DNA from: Opitutaceae bacterium | Lineage (GTDB): Bacteria > Verrucomicrobiota > Verrucomicrobiia > Opitutales > Opitutaceae | NCBI GenBank assembly: GCA_003151515.1 | Contig: PLXS01000012.1 | Coordinates: 1 to 40,388, forward strand | Direction of reading: 5' to 3' | DNA length: 40,388 nucleotides | Shown here: positions 9,931 to 17,263 of the stretch, in pieces | Layout: each line of letters begins with the position of its first letter | How positions within the stretch are numbered: the stretch's first letter is position 1 | The notes under the pieces: generated by a model | The model's database searches: none | Seen by the model: only the letters and a program-made list of their open reading frames with translations | Told to the model about the DNA's origin: nothing | Translations under genes and position numbers: made by a program

Positions 9931-10168
9931 CCTATTCCTCACGTTTGCCTCACATCGGAGCCGCTCCTTGGACGATCCTTGTCACGCCCTGCATCCCCGA
10001 AGCCCATTTGAGCAGTCAGACTCTCGCGCGGCATCCGCGCCAGTTTCGGGATTGAAAAGGGCGTCAACACCCATCACATGCCCGATGGAGTTGTCCCCGT
10101 TTGGCTGGACGGTCATTGGCCGCAGGATAGCGAGGAGGAGGCCGTCTGGCGCGACCCAGGTTACCGGG

Positions 10169-10498
10169 CTACTTGACGATGAGGTTGTTCCTGACGTCCA
10201 CCACGCCGGGGACGTTGGATGCGTCTTTGCCCGCTGCGTGCCTCTGCTCCGAGGTGTCCACGAAGCCGCTGAGCTGAACAACGCCCTTGACCGTCTCGAC
10301 GCTGACCGCGAACGACTTCACCGCGTCGTCGTGCAATAGGGCGCTCTTCACCTTGGCGGTGATCGCCGAATCGTCCACGTACTGTCCGGTGCTGTCGGAC
10401 GTGCGCGTCCCCGCGCAGCCGACCATGACGCAGAGCGCGAGAGCGCCGATTAATGCAAGAAGCCACGAAGGCGTCGAAAATCTGAATGATGTTTTCAT
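10169..10498 (-). CDS. BON-domain lipoprotein (osmotic/envelope stress type)
   Basis: 109 residues. The lipoprotein signal ends with lipobox MVGC, then a short linker and one BON domain (about 42-109) with the typical pattern DDSAITAKVKSALL, VSVETVKGVVQLSGFV and VPGVVDVRNNLIVK. BON proteins bind phospholipid surfaces and protect the envelope under osmotic or general stress. The gene lies 19 bp downstream of the CsbD gene on the same strand, so the two probably form an operon. Confidence 0.9.
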   Translation of the reverse strand: MKTSFRFSTPSWLLALIGALALCVMVGCAGTRTSDSTGQYVDDSAITAKVKSALLHDDAVKSFAVSVETVKGVVQLSGFVDTSEQRHAAGKDASNVPGVVDVRNNLIVK

Positions 10499-10517
10499 GG
10501 AATGGGTGTTTTGTGGG

Positions 10518-10697
10518 TTAGCTCCCGAGCAGTTTTTCGATCTCTCCTACCTTCCCCTGAATCTTGGCCTCGGCCTTTTCCGCCTTGCCCTCGTCCTGAA
10601 GGCGTCGGCTGCCGATCATCTTGCCGGCGACCTCCTTGACGGTGCCTGAGACGCGCTTCGCGGCGCCTTTCACTTTGTCTTGGGTGCTTATCTTCAT
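10518..10697 (-). CDS. CsbD-family general stress protein
   Basis: A 59-residue hydrophilic, lysine- and glutamate-rich protein. Reading leftward from the ATG at 10697 it begins MKISTQDKVKGAAKRVSG, continues with KEVAGKMIGSRRLQDEGKAE and ends with GKVGEIEKLLGS. This is the CsbD pattern (K-G-x-K-x-x-x-G ... G-x-x-x-L-x-x-E-G-K). CsbD proteins are sigma-B/RpoS-type stress proteins of unknown biochemical role. It sits directly upstream of the BON lipoprotein. The ribosome site is weak (GAAAGAAA). Confidence 0.88.
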   Translation of the reverse strand: MKISTQDKVKGAAKRVSGTVKEVAGKMIGSRRLQDEGKAEKAEAKIQGKVGEIEKLLGS

Positions 10698-10845
10698 GTT
10701 CTGGTTTCTTTCGTTCTTCGCGTGTTTCGGGTGCTTTCAGGCCGGGTTCCGCACAGTCTGCGTTGCCCGCAAAAGGGGCTGATTGGAGGCCGCCTTATTG
10801 TCATTTTTCAATCATGGGATTGTCGGCGATATCTCCGCAGGCGCC

Positions 10846-10860
10846 AATGGGGTGTTACCC
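10846..10860 (+). promoter_or_regulatory. Near-palindromic motif, copy 1 (AATGGGGTGTTACCC)
   Basis: GGGGT and ACCCC arms around a 3-nt centre, about 150 nt upstream of the CsbD start (leftward) and about 160 nt upstream of the DUF3309 start (rightward). A second copy identical at 13 of 15 positions, in the same orientation, lies at 11921-11935. The position between divergent genes suits an operator or an alternative-sigma promoter element. The function is inferred. Confidence 0.4.
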
Positions 10861-11021
10861 CCCCAAGGCGGCTGGCCGACTTGAAGAGGTGTCGTGGCGC
10901 GCAGCGACGCGTCCGGCGCGCATCAGCCGCCATGCCCGTCCACCAAAGAAGGCGGCCAGACTGAATCGCCGGGGGTGAAGGCCCCATGGCGGCCGATGCC
11001 GATGAGGGCTATCCTGCCGCC

Positions 11022-11177
11022 ATGAACTTGGTGCTCCTAATTGTCATTCTTCTTCTCTTGTTCGGAGGCGGCGGCTTTTACTTCGGAGGACCCGCCATCG
11101 GGGGGGGCGGGCTTGGCCTGATATTGCTGATCTGCCTCATCGTCTATTTGGCGGGCGGGTTCCGTAAGAAAAGCTAG
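11022..11177 (+). CDS. DUF3309-like hydrophobic micro-protein
   Basis: 51 residues from the ATG at 11022: one hydrophobic segment (LVLLIVILLLLFGGGG), a glycine-rich turn and a second hydrophobic segment (GLGLILLICLIVYLAGG) ending in KKS. This matches the DUF3309 pattern of a tiny two-segment membrane protein often found near stress genes. An upstream in-frame ATG at 10986 would add a hydrophilic AADADEGYPA stretch and is less likely. Function unknown. Confidence 0.75.
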   Translation: MNLVLLIVILLLLFGGGGFYFGGPAIGGGGLGLILLICLIVYLAGGFRKKS

Positions 11178-11338
11178 GGGTCCCCCGTTGGAATCCGGCA
11201 GCGGCGCCGCCTATGGGCAGGCTGCGCCGAGGCCCAAGCAAAAGAGGCCTCGAAGCCGCTTCTGCGGCATTCCGCGAGCCGTTCAGCTGCGCACGCTGAC
11301 TCCGGCCAGCGTGCCCCGGCCGCAACCGCGAGCGATGC

Positions 11339-11857
11339 TCACGGTTCGATGATGTCGCCGTGCAACAAGAGGCCGTAGACCGTCTCGATCAAGACAGCCG
11401 GCAAAAATGGCTTTGCCAGGAATGCGCACGGGCCGACGCGCTCAATCAAAATTGAATCAACCTCGGTCGGATTCCCGGAAATGAGGATGCACGGAGGCTC
11501 AATCGAGACCGACCGAATGCGCTCGATAAGCTTCAGCCCGGTCAGCCCTGGCATCTCGTTGTCGGTGATCACCAGGTCATATGCGGCATTGCGGAGGGCG
11601 TCCCAGCCATTCTCCCCATCCTTTGCGGTGTCCGCCCGAAACCCGGCCCGCTCAATGGTCCTCGCCACCAATTCTCGCACGGCCGGATCATCATCGATGA
11701 CCAAGATCTGCCTGGTCGCGGACGCCCCGAATCGGCCTTGGCGGTCCTGGATAATCGGCTCTCCATCCTCCTCGGCGTCCGCTGAACCGGCTGACCATTG
11801 GGTGCGAGCATCAGCGCGCTGCTGAGGGTCTGCGGTCGATTGGGTTCTTGAAAACAT
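11339..11857 (-). CDS. Single-domain response regulator (receiver only)
   Basis: 172 residues. An unstructured Gln/Ala-rich N-terminus (1-48) precedes a CheY-like receiver (about 50-165) with the acidic pocket DDD (55-57), phospho-acceptor Asp99 in TDNEMPG, Ser127 in ISGN and Lys149 in AKPF. There is no output domain, so it probably works through a phosphorelay or protein contact. No kinase is adjacent; the nearest is the hybrid kinase at 26764, and partnership with it is not shown. The neighbourhood of CsbD, BON and DUF3309 suggests a stress circuit. The second copy of the AATGGGGTATAACCC motif lies about 65-80 nt upstream of its start. Confidence 0.92.
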   Translation of the reverse strand: MFSRTQSTADPQQRADARTQWSAGSADAEEDGEPIIQDRQGRFGASATRQILVIDDDPAVRELVARTIERAGFRADTAKDGENGWDALRNAAYDLVITDNEMPGLTGLKLIERIRSVSIEPPCILISGNPTEVDSILIERVGPCAFLAKPFLPAVLIETVYGLLLHGDIIEP

Positions 11858-11920
11858 GAGTAGCTGTATTGGGAATCCGCCGCGTTCGGTGGAAATTTAC
11901 CCTGAAGGGGGCCTAGGCAG

Positions 11921-11935
11921 AATGGGGTATAACCC
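11921..11935 (+). promoter_or_regulatory. Near-palindromic motif, copy 2 (AATGGGGTATAACCC)
   Basis: Same motif as at 10846-10860 with two substitutions in the centre. Located 64-78 nt upstream of the response-regulator start codon, a typical operator/promoter distance. Regulatory role inferred from repetition and position. Confidence 0.4.
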
Positions 11936-12056
11936 TACCTCCCGACAAAGGACGCGGCCGCGCCCCTGGGATGGTCGATTTTGGGGTCGGCGAATGCTGC
12001 GGGGTTGCAATTGACGCCACACCCCTCGGTCCGCGCTCCGGCCGAGCATCTTATGC

Positions 12057-12087
12057 TACTAAATTGTTTATCTCCAATACTTTAGTA
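12057..12087. repeat. AT-rich inverted repeat TACTAAA / TTTAGTA
   Basis: Two perfect 7-nt arms separated by 17 nt in the only strongly AT-rich patch of this region, about 200 nt upstream of the response regulator. It could be a protein-binding site or an RNA hairpin. No U-tract. Confidence 0.3.
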
Positions 12088-12161
12088 TCATGGATGCAAG
12101 AGGCGCGTGCGCCTTTCGTCCGCGCCCGAATTCTGATTTGGGCTTGAAATCTGGCGCCGGA

Positions 12162-12698
12162 TCAGCCCGTTGACGCCCCAATTTCCCTCAATTTCCCAAC
12201 AGCCGCCCCGTTTCCATGCCTCGCGGATTGTTTAAGCCAGTAGACTGCCTGTAACGTGCTCTTGGGCAATCCGATCCCCGTGTTGTAGCACAGCCCAAGA
12301 AAGTATTGGGCATCGGCATGGTCCTGGTCGGCCGCCTTCCTCCACCATTGCACGGCCTCGGCGGCATTCTTGGCGACGCCCTGCCCCAAGAAGCAACTCA
12401 GCCCGAGACAGAATTGGGCGTCGGCATTGCCGCTTGCGGCGGCCCTTCCCCACCATTGCGCCGCTTTTGCCGGGTCCTTTGGAAAGCCGCGGTCGCCGTT
12501 GTAGCAGCACCCTAACACATACTGTGCCATCACGTTTCCCTGTTCCGCATCCTTCTGCAGCTGATCGATGGGGTTGTTGCTGTCGCCGATTGGTTTCTCT
12601 TGCCGACCGCCTTCGGCGGCGTGAATCCCGCCGGCGATCAGGGCTGCGGAGCAGATGGCGATCAACGGTCTGGGAAAACCGCTGATGAGTCGCATCAT
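12162..12698 (-). CDS. Exported Sel1-repeat protein
   Basis: 178 residues: a signal peptide (MMRLISGF to about HAAEG), then three to four Sel1-like TPR repeats, each with the A-x-x-G-(N/H)-x-x-A-Q-(Y/F)-x-L-G pattern (for example AEQGNVMAQYVLGCCY, ASGNADAQFCLGLSCF and DQDHADAQYFLGLCYN), followed by K-x-x-x-(E/Q)-A-x-x-W. Such solenoids mediate protein-protein contacts in the periplasm or cell surface. No partner is evident next door. The start is one of two consecutive ATG codons. Confidence 0.88.
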   Translation of the reverse strand: MMRLISGFPRPLIAICSAALIAGGIHAAEGGRQEKPIGDSNNPIDQLQKDAEQGNVMAQYVLGCCYNGDRGFPKDPAKAAQWWGRAAASGNADAQFCLGLSCFLGQGVAKNAAEAVQWWRKAADQDHADAQYFLGLCYNTGIGLPKSTLQAVYWLKQSARHGNGAAVGKLREIGASTG

Positions 12699-13077
12699 TC
12701 AGCCAGTGTATAGGCATTCTCATTCTGCTTATGTCCGCCATTCGATGATAGCATCGTCATTGTTTGTCCTACAAAGCTGACTGCTGGCGAACCGTCTCCG
12801 ACCTGGGGCATTGGCCGATGCCCAGCGCGGGGCGCCCGATTTTTCCCGATGGTGTGGGGACGCGCAGTCGCCCTTAACCTGGGGGATTCTTGAACACCCG
12901 CCTGCCCGGACAAAGGTGCCACGGCCCACCGATTCAGAGACGAGGCTGGGCCTTGAACATCACGAAAACCTGCCTTCGTTTGATGCCGGAGCCGGCGCGG
13001 TCATAAAGATTCAACCCCCCCTTAGGGGAGGCCAAGCCAATCGACGCCCGTTTCGGCCCGCGCGGCGCCTCTCCAAC
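12699..13077. other. 379-bp intergenic region
   Basis: Lies between the Sel1 gene and the TonB-C lipoprotein gene, both leftward. It should contain the Sel1 promoter, but no clear boxes were found. A CCCCTAAGGGG-type palindrome near 13015-13027 could terminate the TonB-C gene weakly. The rest looks non-coding. Confidence 0.4.
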
Positions 13078-13575
13078 CTAGCGCGGTTCTAGCTTCGTTT
13101 GATGAGAGCCTTCCGGCGGGACCCCGGATGGATCGGGCAACGACTCGCCCCGCGAATAATAGCCGTACGGCGAGTTAAAGATGAAAGGAAGTGTCATCCT
13201 GCAATCGACCGGTGCGCCCTTGACCAAAGCCGGACGGAATCGCCATTTGCGAACCGCCGAGACCGCAGCTTCGCCGAATAGGACGTCATCCGCCTCCACA
13301 ACCGACGCATCCGCCACCTTGCCGTCGGCGCGAACGGTGAACACGACAACGGCCTTACCGGTCAGGATCGACTCAAGCTCGGGAGGATAATCGGGCTCGA
13401 CCTCACGGGTCGCCACGGGGCGAACGTCGACCGCCTTGATGCTGTATACGCCGTCCTTCAGCGGTGGAATCTGGTTCTCGACCGGATGCTCGGAGACGTA
13501 CTCCGGATTTTCGCAGCCGGTCATCGCCGCGCAGACAAGTGAAACCAGACCCAATCTTATCCATGCTGTAGACAC
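13078..13575 (-). CDS. Lipoprotein with a TonB C-terminal domain
   Basis: 165 residues from a GTG start. The lipoprotein signal ends with lipobox MTGC. Residues about 60-145 form a TonB_C domain: EPDYPPEL, GKAVVVFTVRADGKVADASVV, FGEAAVSAVRKWRFRPALVKG. Unlike true TonB it lacks an N-terminal membrane anchor and proline-rich spacer, so it is unlikely to energise outer-membrane receptors and may instead be an envelope-binding module. Its mature part begins ENPEYVSEHP. No ExbB/ExbD genes are nearby. Confidence 0.87.
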   Translation of the reverse strand: MSTAWIRLGLVSLVCAAMTGCENPEYVSEHPVENQIPPLKDGVYSIKAVDVRPVATREVEPDYPPELESILTGKAVVVFTVRADGKVADASVVEADDVLFGEAAVSAVRKWRFRPALVKGAPVDCRMTLPFIFNSPYGYYSRGESLPDPSGVPPEGSHQTKLEPR

Positions 13576-13914
13576 AGGAATCGCGCGCGGCCGAGCTAGA
13601 CGTCATCGCTCATCTCGGCGCACACAACGTGAGAACACAAAACCAGTAAACCAAATTCAGCGCTGCGGCCTGCCGCGCTCCAACCCTGCCAGACAGGGCA
13701 AACTCAGGTCTGCATCCAAGTCCATTTCCTCTTGGCTGAATTTCGTGTCCTCCCTGGGGGCAGCACGGGCTCGCCAGTTCCGTCTTGAAGCTTGGAAGCG
13801 GCCTCGGGCACCCGAACGAAGCGCCTTTTCACCAGAAACGCACCGCAAGCGACCGCATTGCAGCCGTGCAGTTGACCGTTCGTTAAGCGGGCCTCATTGG
13901 CTTAGATGCACCTG

Positions 13915-13931
13915 GGCTCCCTGTGGGAGCC
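13915..13931. repeat. Perfect hairpin, 7-bp stem and 3-nt loop
   Basis: GGCTCCC TGT GGGAGCC. Sits mid-way in the 476-bp gap and has no following T-tract on either strand, so it is not a standard terminator. Confidence 0.45.
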
Positions 13932-14019
13932 GCCAGCGGATCTCCTGAATGGAACCTGGCAGTGCGAGGGGGAAGTTCCTTTGGAGGTCGAAGCCATTTG
14001 AACTGCCCGGCCCGTTATG

Positions 14020-14039
14020 GAACGCAACCGGTTGCGTTC
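14020..14039. repeat. Perfect 20-nt palindrome
   Basis: GAACGCAACCGGTTGCGTTC equals its own reverse complement. It lies 12 nt beyond the stop codon of the leftward small membrane-protein gene. There is no U-tract, so it fits a dimeric repressor operator or a 3'-end stabilising hairpin better than an intrinsic terminator. Confidence 0.55.
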
Positions 14040-14051
14040 GGCGGGAACATT

Positions 14052-14222
14052 TCAGCTCCGAAGGCCCAGCGATTTGATGTTGCGGCCGTAGTCGGCGGTC
14101 AAGGCGGCTAGTACTGCGACGGCAACAAAAGCTGTGCCGGCCGCGGCTGCGCTCACGGGAAGGATCACGAGGGCCGAGATGGCACCGAGAACTGAGCTGA
14201 TTGCGAGGATGTTGGATTTCAT
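14052..14222 (-). CDS. Small membrane or exported protein, unknown
   Basis: 56 residues from the ATG at 14222: a hydrophobic segment (ILAISSVLGAISALVILPV), an Ala-rich second segment (AAAAGTAFVAVAVLAALTA), then a polar end, DYGRNIKSLGLRS. It resembles small uncharacterised two-helix membrane proteins. A longer in-frame reading to 14303 adds a polar stretch before the hydrophobic core and looks less natural. The leader has no Shine-Dalgarno. Confidence 0.6.
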   Translation of the reverse strand: MKSNILAISSVLGAISALVILPVSAAAAGTAFVAVAVLAALTADYGRNIKSLGLRS

Positions 14223-14520
14223 TGTGTTTTGAGGGTTGTGTTGCACCAAGAACACGCCCCCGACCCCAAAGTTACGGATATCATCTCCTAGATTGATCTC
14301 CATGCTACCCGGCGGCTTAGCAACGCTTCGCGGGCGGAAGCGCTCCCAAAGGGTCTTCTTTGGGGCCGGTGATTAGGTCCGTGCCGCGCGGACTTGGGCG
14401 CAACCGGCCGGCAATCTCGACGGTTGGCGGATCTTCTCCAAACTGGGCCCTAAGGTGCTGGTGCGCTTCGAACCAACCGTAGGATCATCCGCCTCGTCCC
14501 GCCTCAGTTCCGGCCCCAAA

Positions 14521-15687
14521 ATGAAAAGCATAACATCGTATGGAACCGCCGTGCTCATTGGCGGCTTGGCTCAATTCGCTTTGATGGGAAATGCGTTCGG
14601 CGCCGACGGGCTACCGCGACCGGAGCCGCCTATACGGCCGCCGGACGCTCCCGGCATGCCCGCATTCACCCTCGCCGGGTCGAAGCCGGGGGAGTCCACC
14701 GCGCTGCGCGGCGCCCCGGGAGCCAATCCGCCCGCGAATGCCGAAGGGGATTTTCTCATTGGCCCTGACTACGTGCGCGCGCCTGAGCTGAACCCGGTCG
14801 AAGGCGCGCCAAAGGGTGTGGTGCGCCAGTTCACGATGCGCTCCGAGGACAGCAGGATCTATCCCGGCATCACCAAGGTTCCTCCCGGCGGCCCCCGGGA
14901 CTACAGGCCGCCCGATTTGACACACGTGCAGGTCTACCCGATGCCGTACACCCGCACGGTGACCGTGTACGTTCCCGCCCAGTACGTGCCGGGCACGCTA
15001 GCGCCCGTCATCGTGACTCAGGATGGCCCGGACAGGAACCTGCCGACGGTGCTCGACAACCTGATCGCCCAGCATCGCGTGCCCGCGATGGTGGCGGTGA
15101 TGATCCAGAACGGCGGGGGCGACGCCCAAGGGAGCGAGCGCGGTTTGGAGTACGACACGATGTCCGGCCGATACGCCCAATTCGTCGAATCGGAGGTGAT
15201 CCCCCTGGTCGAATCGAACTGTGGCGTCGTGATCACCAGGGATCCCGACGGACGCGCGGCCATGGGCGGCAGCTCCGGAGGCGCCGCCGCGTTCACGATG
15301 GCATGGTACCACCCCGAGCTCTACCACCGGGTGATCACGTACTCCGGCACCTATGTGAACCAAGCCTCGCCATTCAACCCCGACGCCCCCCACGGTGCCT
15401 GGGAGTATCACGAGCACCTGATAGCTCAGAGCCTGCGCAAGCCCATCCGCGTCTGGCTGCAGGTGGGGGACCGCGACCTTTACAATCCGAACTCGCTGCG
15501 CGACGGGATGCACGACTGGGTCGAGGCCAACAACCGGATGGCGAAGGCGCTCAAGGCCGGGGGCTACCACTACCAATACGTCTTTTCCCTCAACGCCGGG
15601 CACACGGACCGCAAGGTCAGGGAGCAAACCCTTCCAGAGGCCCTCGAGTGGGTGTGGGGGGGTTACCCAACCAAGAATTTGCAGTAA
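14521..15687 (+). CDS. Secreted esterase (esterase D/enterochelin-esterase-like)
   Basis: 388 residues from the ATG at 14521, chosen because it gives a clean signal peptide ending near NAFGADG; an upstream in-frame start at 14455 would bury it. A Pro/Gly-rich linker (30-95) precedes the alpha/beta hydrolase domain (about 100-385) with nucleophile Ser251 in GGSSG, acid Asp317 in QVGDRD and His361 in NAGHTD. Order and spacing agree with carbohydrate-esterase-type members of the family. It is paralogous to the N-terminal half of the gene at 4128 (shared R-T-(I/V)-T-V-Y-V-P-x-Q-Y and D-N-L-I blocks) but lacks the beta-propeller. Substrate unknown; an acyl or feruloyl sugar ester is plausible. Confidence 0.88.
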   Translation: MKSITSYGTAVLIGGLAQFALMGNAFGADGLPRPEPPIRPPDAPGMPAFTLAGSKPGESTALRGAPGANPPANAEGDFLIGPDYVRAPELNPVEGAPKGVVRQFTMRSEDSRIYPGITKVPPGGPRDYRPPDLTHVQVYPMPYTRTVTVYVPAQYVPGTLAPVIVTQDGPDRNLPTVLDNLIAQHRVPAMVAVMIQNGGGDAQGSERGLEYDTMSGRYAQFVESEVIPLVESNCGVVITRDPDGRAAMGGSSGGAAAFTMAWYHPELYHRVITYSGTYVNQASPFNPDAPHGAWEYHEHLIAQSLRKPIRVWLQVGDRDLYNPNSLRDGMHDWVEANNRMAKALKAGGYHYQYVFSLNAGHTDRKVREQTLPEALEWVWGGYPTKNLQ

Positions 15688-15861
15688 GCGGACCCGACCT
15701 GCTTCATGGTCCCCTTCGGGGAAATCGGGATCATTGCGCGGGATGCGGCGCCGATAGATGCTCCAAGGGTTCGGTGTTGGCCCAGCCTTGCTCGAGAAAG
15801 GTTTGGCCGCATTCGCGCAGGCGAGCAACAGCAACAACGTTTCTTAATGGGTCTTTTTTTG

Positions 15862-17189
15862 GGTTCTTCCGGTTTCCTAGTGGCTCGCTGACTCAGGTAG
15901 GACCGGGAGCATGTTGAGTTTACCACAGTGAAAAAGGATCCGAGAGCGATAGTTGAGGAAGCGACGGAAGCCGCGGGCGTCGGCCTTGATGGCTTGGATG
16001 CGGGAGTTGAAGCCCTCGCTGACGGCATTCGTAATCGGATGCATGAAGTAGGTCAGCAGGTTGGTCAGATGCTGGTGAAGGGTTTTGGCGACCGCCTTCA
16101 CCTTGGTGAGGCGGCTGCGCATGACGGATCGCTTCCATTGGCTGAAGAAGGCAAAGCCCTGAGCCGCGTCCGTTTGGGCCCAGAACTCGACAAACTGTTC
16201 CTTATAGGCCCAGGCCCTGGCGGTCTTCAGGTTGATCTCCAAGAGCTCGGCGAAGCTGGCCTGCTTGGCCTCCGGCAATTGTCCGTGCAGCCACAAATAG
16301 CGGGTGTTTTTGAGCGTGTCGTCTCCTTCTGCATGGAGCTGCTGGTGTTCGGCCCGCCGGGTCTGGTCGACCGCATCGTTGAGCAGCTTGGCCACATGAA
16401 ACTTGTCGTGGACAATGGCTGCCTGCGGAGCCTGGGCGCGGGTCGCCGCGGCGAAGCCCGCGCTCATGTCCATGGCTGCGGCCTCGACCTTGCTCCTCTG
16501 CTCTGGTGGCAATGCCCGCCACAGCGACTCTCCGGCCGCCTGGTCGTTGCCCGGCACCACCTCCAAGACTCGTGCTCCCTTGATGTCGGTGGCGATCGAG
16601 ACGTAGCGCTGGCCTCGGCCAAAGCTCTTCTCGTCGAGGCCGACATAGCGCACCCCCTCGGTCGAGCGTCGCAACAGTCCCCGAGCCACAGCGCGATCAA
16701 CGATGCGTTGCACCCCGTCCCAGTCCAATTGCAGCAGATCGGCCGCTTGGGTGAGCGACCGACAGGCGTCGATGATCTGGATCGCCAGCGACTCGAAATG
16801 CACCGTAAAGCGCGAGTCCTTCTCCGCCCACGGCACACGAATCGTTTTCACCCCGTGCTCCGGACACCGGCAGCGCGGTATCCGCGCCCGTATCACCGTC
16901 AAAAACTGCATCACGTTAAGATGCCTCCACTCCCGCTCCGGCGCATGGTCGTGCCGGGCGCACTCCTTCCCGCACTCCGGGCAAACCACCGCAGCCGTCT
17001 CGTCCCAACCCACCTCAATCTCAACCCGGCCCCGGATCAAATCCAGTCGCGCCGCCCGCACCTCCCACGGCTTACCGATCCCCAACAGCTTCCCGTAATG
17101 CGCCACGGCCGTCTCCTCCCTTGATTGTTCTTCCATCATCACAGCCTGCATTACTCATCCCTCCTTGCCATTAAGAAACCGGAAGAACC
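15862..17189. mobile_element. ISL3-family insertion sequence, apparently intact
   Basis: About 1.33 kb. The ends are imperfect inverted repeats: left GGTTCTTCCGGTTTCCTAGT and, read inward from the right, GGTTCTTCCGGTTTCTTAAT, which continue with GGC on both sides. The GGxTCTT start is typical of ISL3. Flanking sequences are TTTTTTTG at 15854-15861 and TTTTTTTT at 17190-17197, giving a likely 8-bp target duplication in a T-tract; the exact edge is ambiguous by one base because of the homopolymer. It contains one transposase gene and sits between two genes without breaking either. Confidence 0.8.
15877..17151 (-). CDS. ISL3-family transposase
   Basis: 424 residues, full length. An N-terminal zinc-binding region (Cys57, Cys60, Cys64, Cys93, Cys95 with following His) and helix-turn-helix precede the DDE_Tnp_ISL3 catalytic domain with Asp173 (VGLDEKSFGRG), Asp228 (AMDMSAGF) and Glu379 (NAVSEGFNSRIQ), all present. 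The C-terminal residues are encoded inside the left inverted repeat. The gene has a strong Shine-Dalgarno (AAGGAGG, 8 nt before ATG), unlike nearly all its neighbours, which fits its foreign origin. Probably functional. Confidence 0.95.
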   Translation of the reverse strand: MQAVMMEEQSREETAVAHYGKLLGIGKPWEVRAARLDLIRGRVEIEVGWDETAAVVCPECGKECARHDHAPEREWRHLNVMQFLTVIRARIPRCRCPEHGVKTIRVPWAEKDSRFTVHFESLAIQIIDACRSLTQAADLLQLDWDGVQRIVDRAVARGLLRRSTEGVRYVGLDEKSFGRGQRYVSIATDIKGARVLEVVPGNDQAAGESLWRALPPEQRSKVEAAAMDMSAGFAAATRAQAPQAAIVHDKFHVAKLLNDAVDQTRRAEHQQLHAEGDDTLKNTRYLWLHGQLPEAKQASFAELLEINLKTARAWAYKEQFVEFWAQTDAAQGFAFFSQWKRSVMRSRLTKVKAVAKTLHQHLTNLLTYFMHPITNAVSEGFNSRIQAIKADARGFRRFLNYRSRILFHCGKLNMLPVLPESASH

Positions 17190-17263
17190 TTTTTTTTGTA
17201 CAGTCTTCCTGGTCGGCTATCCCAGTTGCCGGCGCCTTCGTCGCCCTTCAGCAACCCGGGCTT

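Larger units (their letters stand above)
11858..12161. other. 304-bp intergenic region
   Basis: Upstream region of the response regulator and downstream of the Sel1 gene. It holds the second near-palindrome at 11921-11935 and an AT-rich patch around 12050-12090 with an inverted repeat. No coding sequence seen. Confidence 0.45.
13576..14051. other. 476-bp intergenic region with palindromes
   Basis: The longest gap in the window. It contains a hairpin at 13915-13931 (GGCTCCC, TGT, GGGAGCC) and a perfect 20-nt palindrome at 14020-14039. Short frames here have no recognisable protein features. No tRNA-like structure found. Confidence 0.45.

Noticed and set aside
9982..10168. Possible gene remnant in the cytochrome-BON gap (minus-strand frame with an NSIGHVMGVDALFNP-like peptide)
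   Set aside because: The frame runs into the BON gene out of phase, has no recognisable family and no start signal. At most a decayed fragment, not supportable.
15710..15722. TCCCCTTCGGGGA hairpin after the second esterase as terminator
   Set aside because: The stem is only five pairs and is not followed by a T-tract; too weak to annotate.
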